From NCBI GenBank assembly GCA_017546145.1, contig JAFYXN010000002.1, positions 42,011-106,010 on the forward strand: a stretch of DNA of 64,000 nt. Reading direction: 5' to 3'. Every line of letters begins with the position of its first letter. The first letter of the stretch is position 1. The notes under the pieces were generated by a model. It ran no database searches, was not told the origin of the DNA, and saw nothing but the letters and a program-made list of their open reading frames with translations. Positions 38,088 through 47,951 of this stretch are shown one piece after another. The DNA comes from Clostridia bacterium. Its GTDB lineage: Bacteria > Bacillota > Clostridia > Monoglobales > Monoglobaceae. Position numbers and translations under genes: made by a program.

Positions 38088-38537
38088 ATGAAAGTTATAC
38101 TTACTCAGGATGTAAAGGGTCAGGGCAAAAAGGGTGACCTTATAAATGTCAGCGATGGCTATGCAAGAAACTTCCTGTTTCCCAAGGGGTTTGCAAAAGA
38201 AGCAAGCAAGCAGGCCATGAACGAGCTTGAGGGCAAAAGAGGAGCAGAGCAGTATCACAGAAATGTAGAGGAAGAAAAGGCTCGCAATATTGCCGAAAGA
38301 ATGAAGGAAATTACAGTTAAGCTTGAAGCCAAGGCAGGTGCCGGCGGTAAGCTGTTCGGCTCAATTACATCAAAGGATGTTGCAGAAGCACTTAAGGCTC
38401 AGTTTAAAATTGATATAGACAAGAGAAAAATAGAACTTAAAGACGGTATCAAAACCTGTGGAACAACCGAGGTTCCCGTGCGACTTTATGCAGGAATTAC
38501 AGGGACTTTTAAGGTAAGCGTTACCGAACAGAAATAA
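38088..38537 (+). CDS. rplI: 50S ribosomal protein bL9
   Basis: 149 residues, normal length. The N-terminal rRNA-binding domain ([21 protein letters not shown], shown in part; [15 protein letters not shown]) joins by the long helix to the C-terminal domain ([30 protein letters not shown]). Start after CCGAAAGGAATG. Lies between gdpP and dnaB as in Bacillus. Confidence 0.98.
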   Translation: MKVILTQDVKGQGKKGDLINVSDGYARNFLFPKGFAKEASKQAMNELEGKRGAEQYHRNVEEEKARNIAERMKEITVKLEAKAGAGGKLFGSITSKDVAEALKAQFKIDIDKRKIELKDGIKTCGTTEVPVRLYAGITGTFKVSVTEQK

Positions 38538-38570
38538 ATTAAAATTGGTGGTTTAAAAGGAGGGATTACA

Positions 38571-39938
38571 TTGGAGGAACGACAGAATATTGAAAATACC
38601 GAAAGTTCTGCAAGGGAGCGTGCTGTTCCGTTCAGCCGTGAAGCAGAGCTGTCTGTTTTGGGCGCTATGCTGCTTGATGAGCAATGTATTCCCGAGGCTA
38701 TAAATATTTGCAAGGCGGACGATTTTTATATTGACCGCCACAAAGAACTGTTTTTGGCAATTGTTGACCTTCATAATATGGGCAAGCCCATTGATATTGT
38801 TACCATCAAGGAACAGTTGACGCTTCGCGGCAGCTTTGATGCAGTTGGCGGTATGGGCTTTGTTATGGAAACAATGAATATGGTTCCTACCACCGGCAAC
38901 ATCAAGCATTATGCAAAGATTGTTTCAGAGAAGGCTACATTGCGAAAGCTGATAAAAATGGCTGACCAGATTTCCGATTCTTGCTACAGTGAGAATGAGG
39001 ATTTGGAAGCTATTCTTGGCTCGACACAGCAGAAAATGATAAATATTACCGCAGAAAGCGAAACAACCGGGCCTGTTCACATAAGAAAGCCGCTCGGGCA
39101 GCTGGTTGAAAATATCTCCGAGCTTTCCGACAGGGGCGAGGATATTACAGGTATTTCTACGGGATTTATTGATATAGACAAACGAACAGCCGGATTTCAT
39201 GGCTCAGAGCTTATCATTATTGCGGCGCGTCCCGGCGCCGGTAAAACAAGCTTTGCACTTAATATTGCTCAGAATGCGGCAACAGGCAGCGGCGTAACGG
39301 TTGCAATATTCAATCTGGAGATGCCTGCTGTACAGCTTGTTGCGCGTATGCTTTCCAGCGAGTCAATGGTTACGGCTGAGGCTCTTAAAAAAGGCGACAT
39401 AAAAGACGACGAATGGGAAAAAATAGGTGAAGCGGTTGATGTTCTTGGCAGAACCAATATTTATATAGACGACACATCAACAATTACAGTTGAGGAAATT
39501 TGCGCAAGATGCCGCAAGCTGAAGCTTGAACACAACCTTGGCATGGTTGTAATCGACTATATCCAGCTGATAAGCGATAACCGCAAGGACGGCAACCGAA
39601 TGAAGGCAATTGAAGATATTTCACGTTCTTTAAAGCTGCTTTCAAAAGACCTCAACATTCCTGTAATTGCGCTTTCTCAGCTCAACCGTTCAGTTGAAAA
39701 GCGTGAGGTGAAGGAGCCGGTGCTCAGTGACCTGAGAGAATCAGGTGCGATTGAGCAGGATGCTGATATGGTTCTGTTTTTGTCACGTGAGGGTGCATAT
39801 AATCCTGATGTGGAAGAACCCAACAAGACAAAATGTGCCTTTGCCAAGCACAGAGGCGGTGAAACAGGATACGAATATTTGACATGGCTGGGCGAATATA
39901 CAAAATTTTCAAATTGGAGTGGAATGCGTGACGATTGA
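38571..39938 (+). CDS. dnaB: Replicative DNA helicase DnaB
   Basis: Hexameric helicase at the replication fork (called DnaC in B. subtilis). The 455 residues have the N-terminal helical domain (PFSREAELSVLGAMLLDE), Walker A IIAARPGAGKTSFALN, Walker B LGMVVIDYIQLI, SQLNRSVEKR and the C-terminal DLRESGAIEQDADMVLFL (shown in full, 18 residues). It begins at TTG 38571 behind a very strong AGGAGGG. Its last 11 bases overlap the tilS start. Confidence 0.97.
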   Translation: MEERQNIENTESSARERAVPFSREAELSVLGAMLLDEQCIPEAINICKADDFYIDRHKELFLAIVDLHNMGKPIDIVTIKEQLTLRGSFDAVGGMGFVMETMNMVPTTGNIKHYAKIVSEKATLRKLIKMADQISDSCYSENEDLEAILGSTQQKMINITAESETTGPVHIRKPLGQLVENISELSDRGEDITGISTGFIDIDKRTAGFHGSELIIIAARPGAGKTSFALNIAQNAATGSGVTVAIFNLEMPAVQLVARMLSSESMVTAEALKKGDIKDDEWEKIGEAVDVLGRTNIYIDDTSTITVEEICARCRKLKLEHNLGMVVIDYIQLISDNRKDGNRMKAIEDISRSLKLLSKDLNIPVIALSQLNRSVEKREVKEPVLSDLRESGAIEQDADMVLFLSREGAYNPDVEEPNKTKCAFAKHRGGETGYEYLTWLGEYTKFSNWSGMRDD

Positions 39939-41328
39939 GGAAAAGGTTCTCAAAGCAATCTCACAGTTTAATATGATAGACAAGGGTGACAGGGTGCTTG
40001 CTGCTGTTTCCGGCGGTGCGGATTCGGTGTGTATGCTCCATGTTTTAAATCGTTTAAAAAAATCCTTGGGGTTTGAGCTGTTTTGTGCCCATTTAAATCA
40101 TGGTCTTCGCGGTGACGCTGCCGACAATGATGAAAAGTTTGTTGTTGACCTTTGCCAAAGGCTTGACATTAAAGCTTTTACAAAAAAAGTTGATGTTGGT
40201 GCATTTGCTCACGAAAAAAAGCTTACGGTTGAGGAAGCCGGACGCGTGGTGAGATATGACTTTTTTGAAGAGCTTTCAAAAAAGCACCATTTTAATAAAG
40301 TTGCTACTGCGCATAATAAAAACGATAATGCCGAAACCGTTCTTATGCGGATTATCCGCGGCACGGGCATTGATGGTCTTTCGGGAGTTCCACACATGCG
40401 CGAAGGCGGTGTTATAAGACCGATACTTGACATTTCACGAACAGAGATTGAAGAATACTGCCGTGAAAACGGACTTGATTTTTGTACTGATGCAACAAAT
40501 GCAGATAACGACTATACCCGAAACAAAATAAGAAATCAGCTTATTCCTTATTTAGAGAAGGAATTTAATCCTGAGGTTTCAGATGCTTTGGTTCGGCTTG
40601 CCGAAAATGCAGCAGAGGATTCGGAATTTCTAAACGGATACGCAAAACGTCTTTATTCACGGCTTGGAAATCCTCTGCCCTCAAAAAGGCCGGCGGCACT
40701 TCATATAGACTCACTTAAAATGCTTGAAAAGTCAGTTGCGATACGGCTTATCAAGCTTGCAGCGCAGGATTCGGCATCTGGTGTTAAGCTTTCAAAAAAG
40801 CATATAGAGGACATATTCAAATTGATTGATAAGGGCACAGGCACAAAAATTGATTTGCCGTGTTCGCTTAAAGCTGAGGTCAGCTATGGATGGTTGATAT
40901 TCAGAACAACGGATGGTAATTCAGCCTTGGCTGATGACAAGTTCTTTTTGGAGATTGCAGCGGGTCAGTCTGTGTTTGTACAAAGTGTGGGCAAAGAAAT
41001 CACACTGAAAATTGAAAATGCCGCAGAATACAAGTGTGCTTTAAATGAGATTGCAGCTGACTTTGATAAAATCGGAACTCAGCCGTTGTTTTTAAGAAAC
41101 CGCAGAGACGGCGACAGAATTGTATGGTTTGCGGACGGAAGGACAAAAAAGATTAAAAGTGTATTTATTGATGAAAAGATACCAAAAAACGACAGAGATA
41201 AAATACCGCTGCTTTGCACAGGCGACGAGGTTGTTGCTATTGTGGGAAGCCGCGCCAGTGAAAAATATAAAGTTACAAAGGATACAGAGAGGGCGTTGGT
41301 GATTGTGTATGGAACTGTTGAAAAATAG
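39928..41328 (+). CDS. tilS: tRNA(Ile)-lysidine synthase
   Basis: Converts C34 of tRNA-Ile(CAU) to lysidine so that it reads AUA. The 466 residues have the PP-loop AAVSGGADSVCMLHVL, the TilS linker ATAHNKNDNAETVLMRIIRGTG (in part), YTRNKIRNQLIPYLE, and a C-terminal domain (RRDGDRI... VFIDEKIPKNDRD). GTG 39928 is preferred as GGAG lies 8 bases before it, GTG 39919 being the alternative. tilS-hpt is a conserved pair; the usual next gene ftsH is missing. Confidence 0.93.
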   Translation: MTIEEKVLKAISQFNMIDKGDRVLAAVSGGADSVCMLHVLNRLKKSLGFELFCAHLNHGLRGDAADNDEKFVVDLCQRLDIKAFTKKVDVGAFAHEKKLTVEEAGRVVRYDFFEELSKKHHFNKVATAHNKNDNAETVLMRIIRGTGIDGLSGVPHMREGGVIRPILDISRTEIEEYCRENGLDFCTDATNADNDYTRNKIRNQLIPYLEKEFNPEVSDALVRLAENAAEDSEFLNGYAKRLYSRLGNPLPSKRPAALHIDSLKMLEKSVAIRLIKLAAQDSASGVKLSKKHIEDIFKLIDKGTGTKIDLPCSLKAEVSYGWLIFRTTDGNSALADDKFFLEIAAGQSVFVQSVGKEITLKIENAAEYKCALNEIAADFDKIGTQPLFLRNRRDGDRIVWFADGRTKKIKSVFIDEKIPKNDRDKIPLLCTGDEVVAIVGSRASEKYKVTKDTERALVIVYGTVEK

Positions 41329-41839
41329 TAAGGTGCTTGTTGGTGAAGCCGAACTGGACAATCGCGTAAGCGAGCTTGCGCAGCAGATTAACCGCGATTT
41401 TGCAGGTGAGAAGCTGATTGTTGTGGGGGTGCTTAAAGGGGCGTTTATGTTTATGAGTGATTTGCTTAAAAAAATTACCCTTGATACAGAGGTGTATTTT
41501 CTCAAAGCCGAAAGCTACGGAAACGGCACAGAAACTTCGGGTACTGTGAAAATAACAAAGGATATAGAAACTGATATAAACGGTCAGAATGTACTTTTGG
41601 TTGAGGATATAATTGACAGCGGCTTCACAATGCGCGAGGTATTCAAATTGCTTGCCAAAAGAAATCCCAAAAGCTTGAAGCTTGCATCCTGCCTCAGTAA
41701 GCCCAGCCGCAGAAAATGCGAAATTGACATTGATTACTTAGGCTTTGAAATTCCTGATAAGTTTGTTATAGGTTATGGACTTGACTGTGCGGAAAAATAC
41801 AGAAATCTGCCCTATATAGGCTACATAGAAACTGAGTAA
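41309..41839 (+). CDS. hpt: Hypoxanthine(-guanine) phosphoribosyltransferase
   Basis: Purine salvage: hypoxanthine or guanine + PRPP to IMP or GMP. The 176 residues show VGVLKGAFMFMSDLL, the flexible-loop region FLKAESYGNGTETSG, the PRPP motif NVLLVEDIIDSGFTM and the base-binding KFVIGYGLDCAEKYRNLPY (shown in part). The start overlaps the end of tilS. The last codons Thr-Glu and the stop lie inside palindromic element B. Confidence 0.94.
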   Translation: MELLKNSKVLVGEAELDNRVSELAQQINRDFAGEKLIVVGVLKGAFMFMSDLLKKITLDTEVYFLKAESYGNGTETSGTVKITKDIETDINGQNVLLVEDIIDSGFTMREVFKLLAKRNPKSLKLASCLSKPSRRKCEIDIDYLGFEIPDKFVIGYGLDCAEKYRNLPYIGYIETE

Positions 41840-41934
41840 AATTGCCCATTTCACGCGATTTGCTTCCCTTGTGTACAGCAAGTACACGGCGGTCAGCCAA
41901 TCACGCAAACTGAACAATTTTTCACCATAAACAG
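41828..41934. repeat. Palindromic intergenic element, copy B
   Basis: About 107 bases aligning without gaps to copy A. The tip GTGTAC (41871-41876) pairs perfectly with GTACAC (41882-41887) around a 5-base loop; GATTTGCT (41857-41864) pairs with AGCCAATC (41895-41902) with one mismatch; AAAATTG near the left end pairs with CAATTTT near the right. It fills the hpt-gltX gap and begins inside hpt. Confidence 0.8.
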
Positions 41935-41950
41935 AAAGGATTGACACATT

Positions 41951-43408
41951 ATGAGTACAAAAGAAGTAAGAACAAGATTTGCGCCAAGTCCTACGGGTTA
42001 TATGCACATAGGCAACCTCAGAACGGCGCTTTATGCATACCTTTTGGCAAAGTCCAAGGGCGGCAAATTTATTTTAAGAATTGAGGATACCGACCAGGAG
42101 CGTTATGTTGAGGGTGCGGTTGATGTTATTTACAGAACAATGAAGGACACAGGGCTTATCCACGATGAAGGTCCGGATATTGGCGGAGATTATGGCCCCT
42201 ATATTCAAAGCGAAAGACGCGGCATATACAAGGAATATGCTGAAAAGCTTGTAGAATCAGGTCATGCATATTATTGCTTCTGCGACAAAGAGCGCCTTGA
42301 AGACCTTCGTCAAAGACAGACTGCTATGAAGGTTCCGACAAAATACGACGGTCTGTGCAGTAAGCTTTCAAAGGAAGAAATCGAAGAAAAGCTCAAAGCG
42401 GGTGTGCCCTATGTTATCCGTCAGAAGATGCCTTCGCACGGCAAAACAACCTTCAAGGACGAGGTATTCGGGGAAATCTCGGTAGAGAATGCTATTCTTG
42501 ATGATAACGTGCTTCTTAAGGCTGATGGTCTTCCTACCTATAATTTTGCAAACGTAATAGATGACCATCTTATGAATATTACTCATATAATCCGTGGCAG
42601 TGAGTATCTTTCTTCAACACCTAAGTACAATCTGCTTTATGAAGCGTTTGGTTGGGAGATACCCACGTATGTTCATGTGTCACCGGTTATGAAGGATGCA
42701 AACCACAAGCTGTCAAAGCGTCATGGTGATGCTTCGTATGAGGATTTTATTGAAAAAGGCTATCTTAAAGAAGCTATTGTAAACTATATCACTCTTCTTG
42801 GCTGGGCACCCGGCGACGAGAGAGAAAAATTCAACATTGACGAGCTTATCGAAGCCTTTGACATCAAGGGAATAAGCAAGTCACCTGCAATCTTTGACGA
42901 AAAGAAGCTTGCATGGCTTAACGGTGAATATATCAGAGAGCTTGCACCTGAAAAGTTCCATGAAATGGCGCTGCCGTTTTACAGCGGTGTTATCACCAAC
43001 CCTGCAATTGATTTAAAGCTTGTTTCAGAGCTTTTGCAGCCAAGATGCGAGAAGCTTTCGGATATTCCCGAGCAGGTGGATTTCTTTGATAATCTTCCCG
43101 AATATGACAACGAGCTTTATACACATAAGAAAATGAAAACCAACCCCGAAAATTCTCTTGAAGCACTTGAAGCTGTTCTTCCTGTACTTGAAGGAATTTC
43201 AGACTGGACAAAAGAGAATATTCACGATCAGCTTATTGCACTTGTTGAAAAGCTTGAACTTAAGAATGGACGCATTTTGTGGCCTGTTCGTGTTGCGGTT
43301 TCGGGCAAGGCTTTTACTCCGGGCGGCGGTGTTGAGCTTGCACATATCCTGGGCAAGGAAGAAACTATCAACCGTATAAAGAAGGGCATACAGCAGCTCT
43401 CAGAATAA
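41951..43408 (+). CDS. gltX: Glutamate--tRNA ligase
   Basis: Class I synthetase, 485 residues. HIGH motif in [45 protein letters not shown]-like region, KMSKS-type loop [15 protein letters not shown] and the helical anticodon-binding domain. The ribosome site AAAGGATT lies 11 bases upstream. Whether it also charges tRNA-Gln cannot be judged from the sequence; no gatCAB or glnS lies here. Confidence 0.97.
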   Translation: MSTKEVRTRFAPSPTGYMHIGNLRTALYAYLLAKSKGGKFILRIEDTDQERYVEGAVDVIYRTMKDTGLIHDEGPDIGGDYGPYIQSERRGIYKEYAEKLVESGHAYYCFCDKERLEDLRQRQTAMKVPTKYDGLCSKLSKEEIEEKLKAGVPYVIRQKMPSHGKTTFKDEVFGEISVENAILDDNVLLKADGLPTYNFANVIDDHLMNITHIIRGSEYLSSTPKYNLLYEAFGWEIPTYVHVSPVMKDANHKLSKRHGDASYEDFIEKGYLKEAIVNYITLLGWAPGDEREKFNIDELIEAFDIKGISKSPAIFDEKKLAWLNGEYIRELAPEKFHEMALPFYSGVITNPAIDLKLVSELLQPRCEKLSDIPEQVDFFDNLPEYDNELYTHKKMKTNPENSLEALEAVLPVLEGISDWTKENIHDQLIALVEKLELKNGRILWPVRVAVSGKAFTPGGGVELAHILGKEETINRIKKGIQQLSE

Positions 43409-43418
43409 TACAAATATC

Positions 43419-43444
43419 ACAGACCTCAATTTTTTGAGGTCTGT
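43419..43444 (+). terminator. Hairpin terminator after gltX
   Basis: ACAGACCTCAA pairs with TTGAGGTCTGT around a T-rich loop; no T tract follows, so it may be weak or act with Rho. Confidence 0.55.
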
Positions 43445-43479
43445 CAGTGCTTTAAATTTAAAAGATTGGATTGAGAAAA

Positions 43480-44676
43480 ATGGATATTACAACAAAATTT
43501 TCAGACAGGGTAAAGCATCTTGAGGCATCAGCAATAAGAGAAATATTTAAGCTTCTTGCAAAGCCCGGTATTATCAGCTTTGCAGGCGGTGCGCCTGACC
43601 CTGAGCTGTTTCCCAAGAAGGAATTTGCAGAGCTTGCAAAGGAAATTTTAGAAACACAGGGCAATACAGCACTTCAGTATGGAATAACCGAGGGCTATGC
43701 GCCACTTCGCGAGTGGGTTAAAGACCGACTTGTAAATCAGGGAGTGCTGACCAAAGAAGATGATGTAATTATAGGAAGCGGCGGACAGCAGGGTATTGAC
43801 CTTGCAACAAAATCACTTATTAATCCTGGCGACGGGGTTATCTGCGAAGAACCCAGCTTTATCGGCGGGCTCAATTGTTTCCGCTCGTATAATGCACAGC
43901 TTTATGGTGTTCCTGTTTTGGATGACGGTATAGATACCGAAAAGCTGGAGGAACTCTTAAAAAGTCATTCCAACATAAAGGTTCTGTATACAATATCAAC
44001 CTTCCAGAATCCTTCGGGTATTACGATCTCGCTGGAAAAGAGAAAAAAGATTTTAGAGCTTGCTGAAAAATATGATATTCTTATCTACGAAGATAATCCT
44101 TATGGCGAGCTTCGTTTCAGCGGCGAGGAAGTACCTACCCTCAAGGCACTTGATAAAAACTCAAGAGTAATATATTTTGGGTCATTCTCAAAAATTCTTG
44201 CACCGGGTATGCGCCTTGGATTTGTGTCTGCGCCGGCACCGCTGCTTGAAAGAATGATAATCTGCAAGCAGACAGAGGACGTTCATACAAATGTGTTGTC
44301 TCAGATGATAGCTTATGAATTTGTAACCCGTAATTCAATTGACGAGCATATTGCAAAGCTTCGCGCGGCTTACGGAAAAAAATGCAGGCTGATGATGGAT
44401 TGTATGGACAAATATTTTCCGGCGGCAGTAAAGCATACCTGCCCCGAAGGCGGACTGTTTCTTTATTGTACAATGCCTGAAGGCTATGACAGCAAGGAGC
44501 TTATGAAAAAGGCACTTGAAAGAAATGTAGCATTTGTTCCCGGAACATCATGCATGATTGACGACAAGGCAACATACAGTACCTTCAGAATGAACTATTC
44601 AACAGCCAGTGAAGAGGATATTGAAACAGGCATTAAGACCCTTGGTGAGGTTCTTCATCAATTTATGGAGGCGTAA
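43480..44676 (+). CDS. PLP-dependent class I aminotransferase (2-aminoadipate/aromatic type)
   Basis: 398 residues of the fold-type I aminotransferase group that includes LysN and the ARO8-like enzymes. It shows IISFAGGAPDPELFPKKEF, LQYGITEGYAPLREW, the PLP region VLYTISTFQNPSGITISLEK (in part), EDNPYGELRFSG, the Schiff-base lysine in YFGSFSKILAPGMRLGF and the carboxylate-binding arginine in FRMNYSTASEEDI. Substrate uncertain. The start at 43480 is chosen over TTG 43471. trpS follows after two bases. Confidence 0.9.
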   Translation: MDITTKFSDRVKHLEASAIREIFKLLAKPGIISFAGGAPDPELFPKKEFAELAKEILETQGNTALQYGITEGYAPLREWVKDRLVNQGVLTKEDDVIIGSGGQQGIDLATKSLINPGDGVICEEPSFIGGLNCFRSYNAQLYGVPVLDDGIDTEKLEELLKSHSNIKVLYTISTFQNPSGITISLEKRKKILELAEKYDILIYEDNPYGELRFSGEEVPTLKALDKNSRVIYFGSFSKILAPGMRLGFVSAPAPLLERMIICKQTEDVHTNVLSQMIAYEFVTRNSIDEHIAKLRAAYGKKCRLMMDCMDKYFPAAVKHTCPEGGLFLYCTMPEGYDSKELMKKALERNVAFVPGTSCMIDDKATYSTFRMNYSTASEEDIETGIKTLGEVLHQFMEA

Positions 44677-44678
44677 TA

Positions 44679-45701
44679 ATGGAAAACAACATAGAATCAA
44701 CACAATCAAAAAAGCGAATCCTCAGCGGTATTCAGCCGTCTGGTGCACTTACACTGGGTAATTATGTAGGGGCACTTCGCAACTGGGTTCAGCTGCAGAA
44801 GGAGGACATATACGAAAGCTATTATATGATAGCTGACCTTCATGCAATTACAGTAAGACAGGAGCCAAAGGATTTAAGAAAAAACTGTATGGACTTGCTT
44901 GCCCTGTTTATAGCCTGCGGACTTGATGCAGAAAAAGAGCCGGTTTTCTTTCAGTCGCACGTTCCTGCACACACACAGCTTGGCTGGGTACTGGACTGTA
45001 ACACCTATATGGGTGAGCTTTCAAGAATGACCCAGTTCAAGGATAAAAGCCGCAAGCACGCGGACAATATAAATGCGGGACTTTTTACATATCCCTCACT
45101 TATGGCTGCAGATATTTTGCTGTATCAGGCAGACTTGGTGCCTGTCGGAAAAGACCAAAAGCAACATCTTGAGCTTACACGTGACCTTGCAAACCGCTTT
45201 AACAATGCCTACAGCGATACGTTTAAAGTTCCGGAACCATATATCCCTAAGATTGGTGCAAAGATAATGAGCCTTCAGGACCCGATGCAGAAGATGTCAA
45301 AGTCTGACCCGAACGAGAATTCATTTATTCTGCTTCTTGACCCGATTGACACAATTGTGAAAAAGATAAAAAGAGCCGTTACGGATTCCGGCTCTGAGGT
45401 ATGTTGCGGCGAAGGCAAAGAGGGTGTTGAAAACCTTATGAGCATATATTCTGCAATGACCAATAAGACCATGGATGAGATAACAGCCGAGTTTGAAGGC
45501 AAGGGCTATGGGGACTTCAAGAGTGCAGTTGCTGAGTCGGTTGTCGATGTTCTAAAGCCTATTCAGGAAAGATATGCCGACCTGATGAAGAACAAGGATT
45601 ATCTTGAATCGGTTTACAAAATGGGTGCAGAAAAGGCAAATTATACTGCCCGCAAGACCATTTCAAAGGTATACCGCAAGGTTGGTTTTATTCAGCCGTA
45701 A
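44679..45701 (+). CDS. trpS: Tryptophan--tRNA ligase
   Basis: Class I synthetase, 340 residues. RILSGIQPSGALTLGNYVGAL holds the HIGH-type motif (in part), SYYMIADLHAIT the tryptophan pocket, VGKDQKQHLELTRDLANRF the conserved core and LQDPMQKMSKSDPNEN a canonical KMSKS loop. It starts two bases after the aminotransferase stop with GGAGG in the gene before. No T-box. Confidence 0.97.
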   Translation: MENNIESTQSKKRILSGIQPSGALTLGNYVGALRNWVQLQKEDIYESYYMIADLHAITVRQEPKDLRKNCMDLLALFIACGLDAEKEPVFFQSHVPAHTQLGWVLDCNTYMGELSRMTQFKDKSRKHADNINAGLFTYPSLMAADILLYQADLVPVGKDQKQHLELTRDLANRFNNAYSDTFKVPEPYIPKIGAKIMSLQDPMQKMSKSDPNENSFILLLDPIDTIVKKIKRAVTDSGSEVCCGEGKEGVENLMSIYSAMTNKTMDEITAEFEGKGYGDFKSAVAESVVDVLKPIQERYADLMKNKDYLESVYKMGAEKANYTARKTISKVYRKVGFIQP

Positions 45702-45725
45702 ATTTTCGGAAAGGAACAAAAGAAA

Positions 45726-46796
45726 ATGTTTACAAGCAGCAGTGTTTTTATAATTCTGGCGTTGGCGGTTGCATTTTTGATTTCATTTTCGTCAACACCT
45801 ACAGTTATTGCCCTTGCAAATAAAATTAAGGCAATTGATATACCAAAGGATGAAAGACGCGTACACAAAAAACCTATACCGTTAATTGGCGGTCTTGCAA
45901 TATTTTATGGTTTTGTAATAAGTGTTCTGTGCTTTGCGGTTATTGACCGACAGGTTATGGGCTTGCTTATTGGCTCTGTAATCATAGTTACAGTCGGAGT
46001 TATCGACGATATGCGTGATTTAAACGCTAAGGTAAAGCTTGTGTTTCAACTTATAGCTGCAGGGATTGCAATATATTTCGGCGTTGAAATCGAGTATGTT
46101 GCCAATCCATTATCGACATTGGTTGGTCCTCAGTATATAAATCTGGGGCTTTGGTCAATCCCTATTACAATGGTATGGATAATTGGTGTTACCAACGCGG
46201 TAAACCTTATCGATGGTCTTGACGGACTTGCCTGCGGTGTTTCAACAATTGCATCTGTTGCGTTGCTTTCATTGACGCTTATATCACAAAACCTTAACGC
46301 TGCAATCGTTGCCGCAGCACTTGCTGGTGCAGGCTTTGGGTTTTTGCCGTATAACTTCAACCCTGCAAAAATATTCATGGGCGATACGGGCTCAACGTTT
46401 TTGGGGTTTGTTCTGGCGTGTATATCGATTCAGGGAATTATGAAAATGTATGCACTTATCTCAATTGCGGTGCCTGTTTTAATTCTTGGACTTCCGATAT
46501 TTGATACACTTTTTGCAATAATGAGAAGAATAGCCAAGAAAAAGCCTATTATGTCACCTGACAGAGGACACCTTCATCACAGACTCCTTGATATGGGCTT
46601 TTCTCAAAAGCAGACAGTAACAATTCTTTATACACTGACAAGTATACTTTGTCTTACAGCGGTTGTTATGGCTATGAAGGATGCAATGAGAGGTCTTATA
46701 CTAATATTTGCAGTGCTTTTTGTACTGCTGGTAAGCCTGGTTGTAATGGAGCCTAAAGAAGATATAACGGAGGAAGATACAAATGAAAAAAATTAA
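45726..46796 (+). CDS. Undecaprenyl-phosphate GlcNAc-1-phosphate transferase (TagO/WecA-like)
   Basis: Membrane enzyme of the MraY/WecA family that starts teichoic-acid-like or O-antigen-like polymers by moving GlcNAc-1-P onto the lipid carrier. The 356 residues have ten to eleven helices, DIPKDERRVHKKPIPLIGG, VIDDMRDLNAKVKLVFQL, NLIDGLDGLACGVSTIA, FMGDTGSTFLGF and the cytoplasmic DRGHLHHRLLDMGFSQKQ, all diagnostic. It overlaps wecB by 14 bases. The SLH protein at the window start would need such a wall polymer as its anchor. Confidence 0.93.
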   Translation: MFTSSSVFIILALAVAFLISFSSTPTVIALANKIKAIDIPKDERRVHKKPIPLIGGLAIFYGFVISVLCFAVIDRQVMGLLIGSVIIVTVGVIDDMRDLNAKVKLVFQLIAAGIAIYFGVEIEYVANPLSTLVGPQYINLGLWSIPITMVWIIGVTNAVNLIDGLDGLACGVSTIASVALLSLTLISQNLNAAIVAAALAGAGFGFLPYNFNPAKIFMGDTGSTFLGFVLACISIQGIMKMYALISIAVPVLILGLPIFDTLFAIMRRIAKKKPIMSPDRGHLHHRLLDMGFSQKQTVTILYTLTSILCLTAVVMAMKDAMRGLILIFAVLFVLLVSLVVMEPKEDITEEDTNEKN

Positions 46797-47904
46797 AGTA
46801 ATGACGATTTTTGGAACAAGACCCGAGGCAATCAAGATGGCGCCTTTGGTAAAAGAGCTTGAAAAGCACGAAGAAATCGAGTCGATTGTCTGCGTTACAG
46901 CACAGCACCGTCAGATGCTTGACCAGGTTCTTGAAATATTTGAAATAAAGCCTGATTATGACCTTAATATAATGAAAGACCGTCAGACTCTTATAGGAAT
47001 TACCACAAGAGGTCTTGAAGGCCTTGATGCGGTAATGAAAGAGGCTCAGCCTGATATTGTTCTGGTTCATGGCGATACATCAACTACCTTTGTTGGAAGC
47101 CTTGCGGCGTTTTATAATCAGATTACGGTAGGTCATGTTGAGGCAGGACTCAGAACGTATGATAAATATTCACCGTTTCCCGAGGAGGTAAACCGCAGAT
47201 TGACAGGTGTTATCGCGGATATGCATTTTGCCCCCACCCAAAAGAACAGGGATAACCTTCTTAAAGAAAATGTTCCCGATGATACAATTTATATCACAGG
47301 AAATACCGTTATTGATGCACTGCAGACAACAGTTCGTGCAGATTACAACTTCAAAGACGAAACCCTTGCAGGTATGAACTGGGACAGCAAACGTGTTATA
47401 GTTATGACTGCTCACAGACGCGAGAACTTGGGCAAACCCCTTGAAAATATTTGCAATGCGGTAAGACGTTTGGTTGAAGAATTTTCGGACGTTGAAGTTG
47501 TATACCCTGTGCACATGAACCCGGCTGTTCGTGAGGTTGCCAACAAAATTCTCGGCGGTATGGACAGAGTTAAGCTTATCGAGCCTGTAAACGCAGACGA
47601 GCTGCACAATGCAATAAGCCGCAGCTTTATGGTAATGACCGATTCCGGTGGACTTCAGGAGGAAGCACCGTCACTTGGAAAACCTGTTCTTGTTATGAGA
47701 AATGAAACAGAACGTCCCGAGGCGGTTGACGCAGGAACAGTAAAGATTGCCGGAGTTGACGAAGAAGTGATTTACAGCATGGCTAAAACACTTCTTACCG
47801 ACAAAGACGAATACAACAAAATGTCAAAGGCTGTTAATCCTTACGGTGACGGACACGCATCGGAAAGAATTGTTAAAGCAATTATTGAAAAATACAGTAA
47901 GTAA
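46783..47904 (+). CDS. wecB: UDP-N-acetylglucosamine 2-epimerase (non-hydrolysing)
   Basis: Converts UDP-GlcNAc to UDP-ManNAc for wall polymers. The 373 residues have IFGTRPEAIKMAPLVKEL, TAQHRQMLDQVLEIF, VHGDTSTTFVGSLAAFY, HVEAGLRTYDKYSPFPEE, TAHRRENLGKPLENI and TDSGGLQEEAPSLGKPVLVM (the last two forming the UDP site). GGAGGA lies before the ATG inside the previous gene. (mnaA in B. subtilis.). Confidence 0.97.
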   Translation: MKKIKVMTIFGTRPEAIKMAPLVKELEKHEEIESIVCVTAQHRQMLDQVLEIFEIKPDYDLNIMKDRQTLIGITTRGLEGLDAVMKEAQPDIVLVHGDTSTTFVGSLAAFYNQITVGHVEAGLRTYDKYSPFPEEVNRRLTGVIADMHFAPTQKNRDNLLKENVPDDTIYITGNTVIDALQTTVRADYNFKDETLAGMNWDSKRVIVMTAHRRENLGKPLENICNAVRRLVEEFSDVEVVYPVHMNPAVREVANKILGGMDRVKLIEPVNADELHNAISRSFMVMTDSGGLQEEAPSLGKPVLVMRNETERPEAVDAGTVKIAGVDEEVIYSMAKTLLTDKDEYNKMSKAVNPYGDGHASERIVKAIIEKYSK

Positions 47905-47911
47905 ATAAACA

Positions 47912-47939
47912 AAAGCGGAACGAAAAATCGTTCCGCTTT
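47912..47939. terminator. Bidirectional terminator between wecB and the hyd operon
   Basis: AAAGCGGAACGA and TCGTTCCGCTTT form a 12-bp stem with a 4-base loop, serving both converging transcription units. Confidence 0.85.
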
Positions 47940-47951
47940 AAAAATAAGCAT

